This document shows, piece by piece, positions 1 to 5,822 of a stretch of 6,692 nt of DNA. Location of the stretch: NCBI GenBank assembly GCA_024683935.1, contig JAIKXV010000097.1:1-6692 (forward strand), read 5' to 3'. How positions within the stretch are numbered: the first letter of the stretch is position 1; each line of letters opens with the position of its first letter. This DNA comes from Lachnospiraceae bacterium. GTDB taxonomy: Bacteria > Bacillota_A > Clostridia > Lachnospirales > Lachnospiraceae. A program made the translations under genes and the position numbers. The notes beneath the pieces are model-generated. The model was not told the DNA's origin, made no database searches, and saw only the letters and a program-made list of their open reading frames with translations.

Positions 1-1385
1 TCTTCCTCTTCCTTTTCGATAAGATTCCAGGAGGCAGTAAGTGTAAGATCGGACAATACGGGGGTGCTGAAATCAAACGGGGTATTCCCGTCATTCAAAT
101 ACCAGTAATTAAATTCATACCCGTCTCTTTCGGGAGTGTCCGGCTCTAAAGTTGTTTCACCCTCCGTGAGTCTCTGAGGGGAAACGGGTGTACCTCCGTT
201 TGGATCAAAGACCACTATATATACAGCCGGTTCTTTTTTCTTCTTAAACAACGCCTGGATGATAGTATCGTTCCTGATCTCCAGGCCGGGTATACGATAA
301 TCGGATATTTCACTTCCGGAAAGATCCAGAGGCTCGCCATTGACAGTTAGTTTATCAATGACATATGTATTTTCATCCGGATCCTCAGCGCCGTTCCTTG
401 TTCCGTTGGAGTTTACTTCAAGTTCCACAAGGCTCCCCAGGCTGACTGAAACCGAAGCCGGATTATCGCCGCAGTAAGCGGCAGGACCTTTATGTTCAGC
501 ACCATCCTTATCCATATAGCGCAGCAACCTGACGGAGCCGGTCCCTACAGGCGCGCCGGCAGCACATACTGATACGCATACAGGCGGGATTGGCAATTCT
601 TTTTCAAAATATTCGATGATCTCTTCCATGAATTTCAGGTTGCCACTAAGATCATACCATTTGCCACCAGTTCCCGTATACAGAGGGGCATAATGGGTGG
701 CATGTGCTCCGCTGGGGGTAACCACACTTGCTTGTATATTGAGTTTTGCAAACTCTGTGATCACCTCTGACATATCCGGGATATTAGCTGCATGATTTCT
801 ACCCCAAGCGTAGTCATCAGTGATCAGAAATACAAACTTCTGGGCATCTGATCTCCATTCAAACCCGTCTTCATCGGCTACGCCGTCATCTGCTTTATAC
901 AGCTTTGCCAAAGCCTCGGTAGGTGTTTCGCCTCCGTCCCCGGTTCCTCCGGATATTCCGTGTGAGACCAGATCGTCGAGTTTGGCAGATAGCATATCGC
1001 CATCGTCAATATCCGCGGTTTTAACAAACCAGTAACTGCCATCATCCCTTTTATGAAAGGTTGAATAATATGGTGACCTTTCAGCAATATCCTTATAATC
1101 AATTAGGGCAATCCTCGGATCAATGCCGACCCCCGCATCTGATGTCTCGGATATTCTTCGGTTGTAATTATAAAGCTGATCCAGGAAGGATTTAATATTA
1201 TCCTTCACCGCGCCGATCTCTTCAGTCATTGAACCGGTAGTGTCCATTACAAATACAATGTCGACAGGAGCACGCTTTAAAATCGTGATCGCATCCCCGT
1301 CATCTGAATATGCATTTACATGGAAAACAGACAGGCAGAGCACTATTGACAGCAGCAGTGCCAGTCTCATCCTGAACTTCTTCAT
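1..1385 (-). CDS. Secreted von Willebrand factor type A domain protein with Flg_new repeat (3' end outside window)
   Basis: The frame is open from an ATG at 1385 to the window edge, giving 461 codons with no stop, so the C-terminus is missing. The start is supported by an AGGAAAG Shine-Dalgarno about 3 nt upstream and by a signal peptide directly behind it: MKKFRMR, a hydrophobic core at residues 8-21 and a likely cleavage after VNA (residue 25). A vWA domain follows at about residues 40-265. Its metal-ion-dependent adhesion site reads D48-T-T50-G-S52-M, a DxTxS variant of DxSxS; GGTGDGGETPTEAL at 146-159 supplies the conserved threonine, and FLITDD lies at 186-191. Residues 266-385 form an unrecognised beta-rich spacer. 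Residues 389-453 match a Listeria-Bacteroides repeat (FDPNGGTPV to LTASW). From family knowledge it is probably an exported, wall-associated adhesion protein; the ligand is unknown. It may be a member of a transcription unit separate from the chemoreceptor, since a terminator lies between them. Confidence 0.88.
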   Translation of the reverse strand, partial: MKKFRMRLALLLSIVLCLSVFHVNAYSDDGDAITILKRAPVDIVFVMDTTGSMTEEIGAVKDNIKSFLDQLYNYNRRISETSDAGVGIDPRIALIDYKDIAERSPYYSTFHKRDDGSYWFVKTADIDDGDMLSAKLDDLVSHGISGGTGDGGETPTEALAKLYKADDGVADEDGFEWRSDAQKFVFLITDDYAWGRNHAANIPDMSEVITEFAKLNIQASVVTPSGAHATHYAPLYTGTGGKWYDLSGNLKFMEEIIEYFEKELPIPPVCVSVCAAGAPVGTGSVRLLRYMDKDGAEHKGPAAYCGDNPASVSVSLGSLVELEVNSNGTRNGAEDPDENTYVIDKLTVNGEPLDLSGSEISDYRIPGLEIRNDTIIQALFKKKKEPAVYIVVFDPNGGTPVSPQRLTEGETTLEPDTPERDGYEFNYWYLNDGNTPFDFSTPVLSDLTLTASWNLIEKEEE

Positions 1386-1509
1386 TTCTTTCCTTTTCCC
1401 CCTCGCATACTGTTCTGAGGGCTGTGCTTATAATTCCCGTCCCGCCATGAATCATGCCCGATACAGGGCGGATATGAAATATCGTCCAAATTATGCAGAA
1501 AACAGATGA
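1386..1509 (-). other. Leader region of the vWA gene
   Basis: This gap between the chemoreceptor terminator and the vWA start codon holds no gene. Read on the minus strand it contains a 5-bp inverted repeat CCCTC/GAGGG just ahead of the ribosome binding site, and competing short stems around GCCC/GGGC and CCGCC/GGCGG. I could not identify a convincing -35/-10 pair or a known riboswitch. The stems are short and may have no function. Confidence 0.3.
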
Positions 1510-1542
1510 AACGCCATACCAATCTGATGCTGGTATGGCGTT
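1510..1542 (-). terminator. Rho-independent terminator of the chemoreceptor gene
   Basis: A perfect 12-bp inverted repeat, AACGCCATACCA at 1510-1521 and TGGTATGGCGTT at 1531-1542, surrounds a 9-nt loop. It starts 7 nt after the chemoreceptor stop codon (1550-1552). On the minus strand the hairpin is followed by a U-rich but interrupted tail (TTTCATCTGTTTTCT). The placement and the perfect stem make termination the natural reading. The tail is not a pure T run, so efficiency is uncertain. Confidence 0.72.
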
Positions 1543-1549
1543 CCCGGTA

Positions 1550-2962
1550 TTATCTGTACAGTGACCTTGCCATGTTCTCTATGTTGACAGCCATGCCTTT
1601 GATATCTTCGATCGTATCGTTTATTTCGTTCATGCTCGTGCTCTGGCCCGTTACCGAATTGCTGATGTCATTGATGCCCTCTATCATGCTCTTTATGGAG
1701 GTGTTCATTTCACCAAGGATCCTGGATATGTTGCTGGTGGTATCGGCTGTTGATGTAGCAAGGGACTGGACTTCGCTGGCGACAACTGCGAAGCCGCGTC
1801 CCGCCTCGCCGGCCCGCGCCGCCTCTATGGAGGCGTTGAGCGAGAGGAGATTTGTCTGGGATGCTATACGTTCTATGATCTTGATGATCTCCATCGAATC
1901 ATCCACTGATTTTTCAATGGTCTCGGACTCCTGTGCAATGCCGGCCTGCTTTTGAGCCACCTGCTGCATCTTGGAGGAGGCTTCTCTTATGACATTTGCA
2001 ACATCTTCAATATTCTTGTTCAGACTCTCGATCTCAGGCGCCAGCCTTGTCTCAAAATCTTCCTCGTGAGACTTTTCTTCTGAAATATCAAGTATGGTAC
2101 CGGCTGCCATAACAGGTTTCCCGGACTCCCATACAACATAGCTTGAGGCCCTGACCCATACATAATGGCCGTCTTTGTGCCTGATTCGGTACTCCATATC
2201 AAATACGGTCTGGCCCGAAGCGTCAGCCATCTGTTTTGCCATTGCCTCGGATGCTCCCGGCACATCATCGGGATGTATCTTAGTGATCCAGGCTTCCATC
2301 ACATCAGGAAACTCCGGGCTGCCGGGGGTGTAGCCTAAGATCTTTTTGAACTGGTCAGAATAGACCATAGGAGAAGTAACATCATCTATGGCATATTTGG
2401 TCAGGTCCATGCTCCAGCTGCCCTCCAGCATCATCTTGTCGACGGCAAGCTGTCTTCTTCTGTCATGCTCCAGGACAGCGCGGGTTTCAAGCTGATCCTG
2501 TATATCACTGAATGTTCCGATGAAGACCTCCGGAGTGCCGTCCTGGCGGCGCAGGCATTCGCCGGCGGCGTGGAACATGTGATATTCGCCGTTTTTCAGC
2601 ATCAGCCTGTAGTCAACATCATATTTTGCATTCCTGTCCGCCACCGCTTTTCCGAAGCAGTCAAAGACCTTATCGATATCTTCCGGATGGATGATCTTAG
2701 GCAGAAAATCAAAACTGTCCGGCATTTCCGTCCTGGAATATCCGAGAGTCCTGCGCATCTCATCGGTAAACTGGACTCCTGATTGTCCACCGTTTTCATC
2801 AAAAAATGCGATCCATATCGCCAGATGCGTAGATGTGTTGATCGACTCGAGCATCCTGTAATACAGCTGTGCCTCCTTGCTCTTTTCGGCAAGCTTTGAT
2901 TCAAGTTCACTGATCGTATTATCGGCAGTTACAGCATCTTTATTGTTTTTTGAAAAAAACAT
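1550..2962 (-). CDS. Cytoplasmic PAS-PAS methyl-accepting chemotaxis protein
   Basis: This 470-residue protein has no signal peptide or membrane segment, so it should be a soluble chemoreceptor. A short coiled coil (residues 16-38) leads into PAS 1 (about 45-157), with a PAC tail from [10 protein letters not shown] to [12 protein letters not shown] 2 (about 178-296) has [25 protein letters not shown] and AAGTILDIS. The signalling domain (about 320-470) carries the conserved tip [20 protein letters not shown] and [11 protein letters not shown] (366-397), which binds CheA/CheW in this family. The ligand or cofactor of the PAS domains cannot be read from sequence. The start at 2962 is chosen because AGGGGG lies 5 nt upstream and a possible promoter sits at 3021-3049. 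The frame stays open to 3334, adding 124 residues, but these look like an unrelated surface-protein remnant. The gene ends at a clear terminator and seems monocistronic. Confidence 0.9.
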   Translation of the reverse strand: MFFSKNNKDAVTADNTISELESKLAEKSKEAQLYYRMLESINTSTHLAIWIAFFDENGGQSGVQFTDEMRRTLGYSRTEMPDSFDFLPKIIHPEDIDKVFDCFGKAVADRNAKYDVDYRLMLKNGEYHMFHAAGECLRRQDGTPEVFIGTFSDIQDQLETRAVLEHDRRRQLAVDKMMLEGSWSMDLTKYAIDDVTSPMVYSDQFKKILGYTPGSPEFPDVMEAWITKIHPDDVPGASEAMAKQMADASGQTVFDMEYRIRHKDGHYVWVRASSYVVWESGKPVMAAGTILDISEEKSHEEDFETRLAPEIESLNKNIEDVANVIREASSKMQQVAQKQAGIAQESETIEKSVDDSMEIIKIIERIASQTNLLSLNASIEAARAGEAGRGFAVVASEVQSLATSTADTTSNISRILGEMNTSIKSMIEGINDISNSVTGQSTSMNEINDTIEDIKGMAVNIENMARSLYR

Positions 2963-3382
2963 GGGAGCCCCCTTTCCCTGATCATGACAGGAAAATGACA
3001 AAAACAAATACTTACCTGTAAATATACTATAATTCCGGACAGTTGTATATAGTAGCAGCGGAAATACTGAGGCAGTCAGGGGAGCTCCGGTCCATTCGTG
3101 CTTTAAGCCGTTGTAGGATACCTGTTTTGTATACTTGAGAGTTATTATGATATCCTTTTCCTCGGGATCCTTTGTTGCCGGGGTGATCTCTTCTTTAACG
3201 GGATTATGCACGTCTCCGCCGTTTGCGTCAAATGTCAGGGTGCACCGGGGGCCTTCCTTTCCGTTTAACGTTATGATGGTTTTACCCTGGATATGAACCT
3301 GAACCTGGGTTGATCCGACGGATTTCTGATCCATACCTATTTCGATCTGGTTATTTGTTCCCGCCTTAAAAATAACTTTCCA
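2963..3382 (-). pseudogene. Start-less remnant of an Flg_new-type surface protein, in frame with the chemoreceptor
   Basis: Between the HAD stop codon (TAG at 3383-3385) and the chemoreceptor start the minus strand is open in the chemoreceptor frame and reads protein-like sequence: [15 protein letters not shown], then [10 protein letters not shown], then [10 protein letters not shown]. The last is the hallmark start of a Listeria-Bacteroides repeat. The following [17 protein letters not shown] faintly resembles a degraded LPxTG-type sorting signal with its hydrophobic stretch; that reading is a guess. The first ATG (3334) lies inside the segment with only a weak AGG ahead of it, so the segment has no credible start of its own. 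I read it as the 3' relic of a deleted adhesin. The alternative is a genuine N-terminal extension of the chemoreceptor, which I consider less likely. The last part (about 2963-3050) is probably just the chemoreceptor leader. Confidence 0.5.
3021..3049 (-). promoter_or_regulatory. Candidate sigma-A promoter for the chemoreceptor gene
   Basis: On the minus strand TATACA (3044-3049; 4 of 6 matches to TTGACA) is followed after exactly 17 bp by TATATT (3021-3026; 5 of 6 matches to TATAAT). Transcription would start near 3014 and leave a leader of about 50 nt ahead of the ATG at 2962. If real, it excludes the long 594-residue reading from 3334. The match was found by eye in an AT-rich stretch, so it remains tentative. 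No sigma-28-type motif was seen. Confidence 0.35.
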
Positions 3383-4006
3383 CTATTCAAACACGCAGTC
3401 ATCATCGATCTTCTTTTTCACTTTTCCCATGGTCCCTTTGTCTAAATCCGGCCAGTCCACCACAGTAGTTGCATGGTCTTTTACCAGATGCGCTTTTTCG
3501 GCGCAAAGAGCAAGAGGCGTATCAGATAGGGAATCGGAATAAAAGTTATCGATCACAGGAAAGCCATGATCGATCATGTACTTCGCCTTTTCCCCTGCAT
3601 ACATCAGATTATTCAAAAAGACCCCGTACTCCCGGTCATATTCTGTCGCCATATAATTAACACCGAGTCTCTTTGCGATGGGTCCGATGATACAGTCAGG
3701 AGATGCACTGATAATCAGATCGTCCGATCTCCTCTGCGCCAGATACCATGCAGAAATCCGCTTCTCATATTTATCCCAATAGCGTTCGATCTGTTCATCA
3801 AAATCATCTATCATGGTCAGATAACTGAACAGCTTTCGCTGCAGCATATAGTTCGGAAGCTTTCCTTTTTTGTGCCGGATCAGAGCTTTGAGTACACCCG
3901 GAAAATAAGTAAACCACAGCTTCGGATGCCGTTTCATGCACCAGAATGCAAAACCTATCGAGCAGTCGGAATAAAAGATCGTTCCATCAAAATCATATAC
4001 ATTCAT
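3383..4006 (-). CDS. HAD-superfamily phosphatase, SerB-like (subfamily IB)
   Basis: This 207-residue cytoplasmic protein shows all four HAD motifs. Motif I is D5-F-D7-G-T at the very N-terminus (nucleophile and acid/base aspartates). Motif II is S100-A-S102. The motif III lysine is K140 in AGEKAKYM. Motif IV is D158-S-L-S-D162. The insert between motifs I and II (residues 10-98) is helical and aromatic-rich, as in the C1-capped phosphoserine phosphatase/PGP phosphatase-like group. The substrate is not determined; small phosphomonoesters are expected from family knowledge. The ATG at 4006 is preceded by a strong AGGGGAGG only 3 nt away. The stop TAG is followed in the same frame by the surface-protein remnant. 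It lies 133 bp downstream of the ferredoxin-type membrane gene on the same strand, so co-transcription is possible unless the weak hairpin at 4116-4130 terminates. Confidence 0.9.
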   Translation of the reverse strand: MNVYDFDGTIFYSDCSIGFAFWCMKRHPKLWFTYFPGVLKALIRHKKGKLPNYMLQRKLFSYLTMIDDFDEQIERYWDKYEKRISAWYLAQRRSDDLIISASPDCIIGPIAKRLGVNYMATEYDREYGVFLNNLMYAGEKAKYMIDHGFPVIDNFYSDSLSDTPLALCAEKAHLVKDHATTVVDWPDLDKGTMGKVKKKIDDDCVFE

Positions 4007-4115
4007 ATACCTCCCCTTTCACTTTTATAAAACAACCTCCCACTTTGAAATTGCCCGTAGCTCCTCCCGGAAGTTTTGTTAAGTCAATCGCAGGGATTAT
4101 TTCTATATAAACTCC

Positions 4116-4130
4116 ACCGGGCAGCCCGGC
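4116..4130 (-). terminator. Possible weak terminator after the 4Fe-4S membrane protein gene
   Basis: A GC-only 5-bp stem, CCGGG/CCCGG with a 3-nt loop, is extendable by a wobble pair. It lies 9 nt past the stop codon of the upstream gene on the minus strand. The sequence after it (TGGAGTTTATAT) has only a poor U tract, so it may be a pause site or nothing at all. No other candidate stem was seen in the 133-bp gap before the HAD gene. Confidence 0.3.
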
Positions 4131-4139
4131 AGATACTAA

Positions 4140-4958
4140 TTACAACGCATCCCTTGGACAGGCTCTCTTACATTCCAAACAAAGGATACACTCTGTTCCG
4201 TTTTCACGTTTTCTTGAATTATCCGTGATCTTAACATTCATGGGACATACCCCTTCGCATTTTCCGCAGGAAATACATTTACTCTTGTCACACTTTATCC
4301 TGGTCAGTGAAAAATAACTCATGGGTTTAAGGAACACAGTGATAGGACAGATATATTTGCAGAAGGCGCGGTTATCCTTAAATACATAAGCAAGCATAAT
4401 ACCAATGACATAATACAGCAGATTTCCCATAATGAATGCCCAAAACATGATCTTCTCAATGTTTCCGACATGACATAGGAACAGCACTGCCACAAATACA
4501 AGAGAAACGGCGAATGTTATATATCTTATCCATCCAATATTTTTTCTATCTTCTTTGGGCGTCCTGTAAGGAAGAAGATCCAACACCATAGCCGTCCAGC
4601 AGGCGAATCCGCACCATCCTCTGCCGAACAACAAAGGTCCGAATATCTTGGCCACTGCATAGTGAATGGTTGCAGCCTCAAATACACCGGTAAACAGATA
4701 ATACCAAAAGCCCTCTATCTGCATATTTTCATTGCAGATAAGACCTAAATATATCAGCATATATGATCCGATAAGCAGCTGCGCAGCACGTCTTGCATAC
4801 GGATTATTCCTGACAAAGAGAAACAGACCCAGAGAAACAGATATTCCTATGTAACTGAAATTGAAAAGATAGAACAGATTATTTTTTGCGAGCCATAGTG
4901 TAACCGCTACTGTTTCAAATATAAGCAACATCGTTGCCGGCAAAATATATTTCTTCAT
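4140..4958 (-). CDS. NapH/NosR-like membrane 4Fe-4S binding protein
   Basis: This 272-residue integral membrane protein has about six hydrophobic segments (near residues 4-23, 32-49, 58-75, 84-110, 144-164 and 169-192), followed by a cytoplasmic-type iron-sulfur domain. The conserved GRGWCGFACW (112-121) and FCKYICP (199-205) are the paired membrane-edge cysteine motifs of the NapH/CcoG/RdxA-like Fer4_5 family. Two classical 4Fe-4S clusters follow: C228-x2-C231-x2-C234-x3-C238-P and C257-x2-C260-x2-C263-x3-C267-P. An additional cysteine is at 223. The likely role is electron transfer between a membrane pool and a soluble partner; the partner is not encoded nearby, so the pathway is open. The reading frame stops only five residues after the last cluster cysteine, which is short but keeps every cluster ligand. 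AGGGGAG lies 4 nt upstream of the ATG. Confidence 0.88.
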   Translation of the reverse strand: MKKYILPATMLLIFETVAVTLWLAKNNLFYLFNFSYIGISVSLGLFLFVRNNPYARRAAQLLIGSYMLIYLGLICNENMQIEGFWYYLFTGVFEAATIHYAVAKIFGPLLFGRGWCGFACWTAMVLDLLPYRTPKEDRKNIGWIRYITFAVSLVFVAVLFLCHVGNIEKIMFWAFIMGNLLYYVIGIMLAYVFKDNRAFCKYICPITVFLKPMSYFSLTRIKCDKSKCISCGKCEGVCPMNVKITDNSRKRENGTECILCLECKRACPRDAL

Positions 4959-5141
4959 CGTTCTCCCCTGTTATACCATCTTAAATTCATTCGCCAAATG
5001 GTACCCTCATAAGCAGTGTATCATATTCCTAACCCTGGTGGCTATCCAATCGTGACCGAAAGCCTGAGCTATGATAATGTTATCTTTTGTATACGGATTA
5101 GTCCATTGAATCCATACGGTTATCAGGAGTCCCGGAAAAGC

Positions 5142-5170
5142 AAATTGGTGACATGAATTGGTCATTTGGG
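5142..5170 (+). repeat. 29-bp direct repeat, left copy
   Basis: Positions 5142-5170 match 5652-5680 at 25 of 29 bases with no gaps; the core is GTGACAT-N-AATTGGTCATT. The two copies are in the same orientation exactly 510 bp apart and bracket the truncated uvrB. The size and position would suit transposase-binding or terminal repeats of a mobile element, but I do not recognise the sequence. In this copy the last part of the repeat also forms one arm of the hairpin at 5157-5207; the right copy lacks that hairpin. Confidence 0.6.
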
Positions 5171-5207
5171 TATTTGGACAGAAATCTGAATACCCGCGAT
5201 GACCAAT
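5157..5207. repeat. 51-nt imperfect hairpin (inverted repeat)
   Basis: ATTGGTCAT (5157-5165) pairs with ATGACCAAT (5199-5207). After a 2x3 internal loop GGGTATT (5168-5174) pairs with AATACCC (5189-5195). The apical loop contains a further CAGA/TCTG pair (5179-5182 with 5185-5188). Neither side carries a convincing T run, so this is not a standard terminator. It may be a MITE-like or IS-end relic, or a structure in the uvrB leader. Confidence 0.6.
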
Positions 5208-5245
5208 AACTGCCTTATAGACGACTTTTTTTACTACGGGTTTTC

Positions 5246-5260
5246 GGAGGTGTGATTGTG
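5246..5260 (+). promoter_or_regulatory. Ribosome binding site deciding the uvrB start
   Basis: GGAGG at 5246-5250 lies only 1 nt from the GTG at 5252 but 7 nt from the GTG at 5258. The second GTG is therefore the likely initiator, and the first belongs to an over-long ORF call. TTGTGC (5256-5261) and GCACAA (5267-5272) form a small inverted repeat across this start codon, which could be chance. Confidence 0.6.
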
Positions 5261-5593
5261 CAATACGCACAAAAAAAATTCAAATTAGTATCAGAGTACC
5301 AGCCCACCGGGGACCAGCCCCAGGCCATAGAAAAGCCGGTGAAGGGATTTAAGGAAGGCAATCAGTTCCAGACATTGCTGGGTGTCACGGGATCCGGCAA
5401 GACCTTCACCATGGCTAATGTGATCGCGGCGTTAAATAAGCCGACTCTCATTATATCCCACAATAAAACCCTGACGGGGCAGCTTTACTCGGAGATGAAG
5501 GAGTTCTTCCCTGAGAATGCGGTTGAATACTTTGTATCCTATTATGACAAAAGATTTTTGAAACTACATTTAGTTTTATCCTGTGCTGTTTAG
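5258..5593 (+). pseudogene. uvrB: UvrB (excinuclease ABC subunit B) N-terminal fragment, broken
   Basis: Residues 1-97 read as the N-terminus of the UvrB damage-recognition helicase-like subunit. They include [17 protein letters not shown] (8-24), the Walker A region [13 protein letters not shown] (39-51) and [11 protein letters not shown] (87-97). UvrB normally continues with YYQPEAYVPS and is about 660 residues long. Here homology stops after codon 97 (5546-5548), and 14 unrelated residues lead to a TAG at 5591-5593. The beta-hairpin, helicase motifs II-VI and UvrC-binding tail are absent, so no function is expected. Some near-invariant positions also differ: LTGQ at 72-75 for the usual LAAQ, and P27 where leucine or another hydrophobic residue is usual. 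This suggests a decaying copy and not a fresh break. The true end of the gene lies outside the window or is lost; the transposase begins 230 bp downstream. Confidence 0.88.
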
Positions 5594-5640
5594 TCCACAT
5601 TTTGTGGACTGGATGGACTTAATGGACTGCCTGGACGGGG
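5592..5640. repeat. Palindrome followed by four 9-bp tandem units TGGACTNNN
   Basis: AGTCCACA (5592-5599) and TGTGGACT (5603-5610) form a perfect 8-bp palindrome with a TTT loop. The right arm is at the same time the first of four units spaced exactly 9 bp apart (TGGACT at 5605, 5614 and 5623, TGGACG at 5632), with variable last three bases. The single AGTCCA on the left can pair with any of the first three TGGACT copies, giving alternative hairpins of different loop size. No role is known to me. Confidence 0.65.
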
Positions 5641-5651
5641 TGATACCAGAA

Positions 5652-5680
5652 AAATAAGTGACATTAATTGGTCATTGGGG
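5652..5680 (+). repeat. 29-bp direct repeat, right copy
   Basis: This is the partner of 5142-5170, differing at four positions. It is followed by a G run and not by the hairpin arm of the left copy, so similarity ends here. It sits in the presumed leader of the insertion sequence, about 145 bp ahead of the transposase start codon. Confidence 0.6.
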
Positions 5681-5759
5681 GGTGGAAAGCCCGGTGGCCG
5701 AAAAAAGATTAGCACGCCATACGCTAGGATAAAGTAAATGTAGGAAAAAAGAATATAGA

Positions 5760-5822
5760 GAAAGCACCGGTCCTGTGTTAGGATTGAGTTACCACAACAA
5801 AAATCCAAAGGAGGGTGCTTTC
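5760..5822 (+). promoter_or_regulatory. Structured transposase leader: 9-bp inverted repeat enclosing the RBS
   Basis: GAAAGCACC (5760-5768) is perfectly complementary to GGTGCTTTC (5814-5822), whose last base directly precedes the GTG start codon. The Shine-Dalgarno AAGGAGG (5808-5814) lies inside the loop and touches the 3' arm. A second stem, GGATT (5781-5785) with AATCC (5802-5806), closes most of the loop. Folding should hinder ribosome access to the transposase start, a control principle known from other insertion sequences such as IS10. A TATAGA at 5754-5759 could serve as a -10 and start RNA within the 5' arm, but it has no good -35. Confidence 0.6.

Larger units (their letters stand above)
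4959..5257. other. Divergent intergenic region between the 4Fe-4S gene and the uvrB fragment
   Basis: This stretch of about 300 bp holds no credible gene. On the minus strand a weak promoter candidate for the 4Fe-4S gene is TTGGAT (5044-5049), 18 bp, TATGAT (5020-5025). There is a 12-bp palindrome GATAATGTTATC at 5073-5084 of unknown meaning. The right half contains the left copy of the 29-bp repeat (5142-5170), the 51-nt hairpin (5157-5207) and the uvrB ribosome binding site. Short ORFs on both strands here lack ribosome binding sites and recognisable content. Confidence 0.5.

Noticed and set aside
1386..1509. Possible riboswitch (c-di-GMP type) ahead of the vWA gene
   Set aside because: Several short stems exist, but the conserved core of a known riboswitch class was not found and the region is too short.
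1506..1955. 149-codon plus-strand ORF antisense to the chemoreceptor signalling domain
   Set aside because: The opposite strand encodes a fully conserved MCP tip, so this is a shadow frame; it also runs through the terminator stem.
1550..3334. 594-residue reading of the chemoreceptor from the ATG at 3334
   Set aside because: The extra 124 residues look like a surface-protein relic, the ATG has no good RBS, and a better RBS and possible promoter point to 2962.
3566..4030. 154-codon plus-strand ORF antisense to the HAD gene
   Set aside because: All four HAD motifs are on the minus strand; the plus-strand frame has no family features.
5016..5156. 46-codon plus-strand ORF starting with GTG
   Set aside because: There is no Shine-Dalgarno and no recognised family, and it ends inside the direct repeat; probably chance.
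5007..5270. 87-codon minus-strand ORF opposite the uvrB leader
   Set aside because: It overlaps the uvrB RBS, the hairpin and the repeat, has no recognisable content and no neighbouring logic.
5256..5272. Small hairpin TTGTGC/GCACAA over the uvrB start codon
   Set aside because: Only 6 bp with a 5-nt loop in a broken gene; no evidence that it is more than chance.
5594..5737. Collagen-like Gly-Leu-X stretch with RGD, in the uvrB frame after the TAG
   Set aside because: It follows from the 9-bp DNA repeat, has no start codon or RBS of its own and lies behind a stop codon.
5590..5808. 72-codon minus-strand ORF with Ser-Pro-X triplets at its end
   Set aside because: It is antisense to the IS leader and its triplets are the reverse reading of the same 9-bp tandem repeat.
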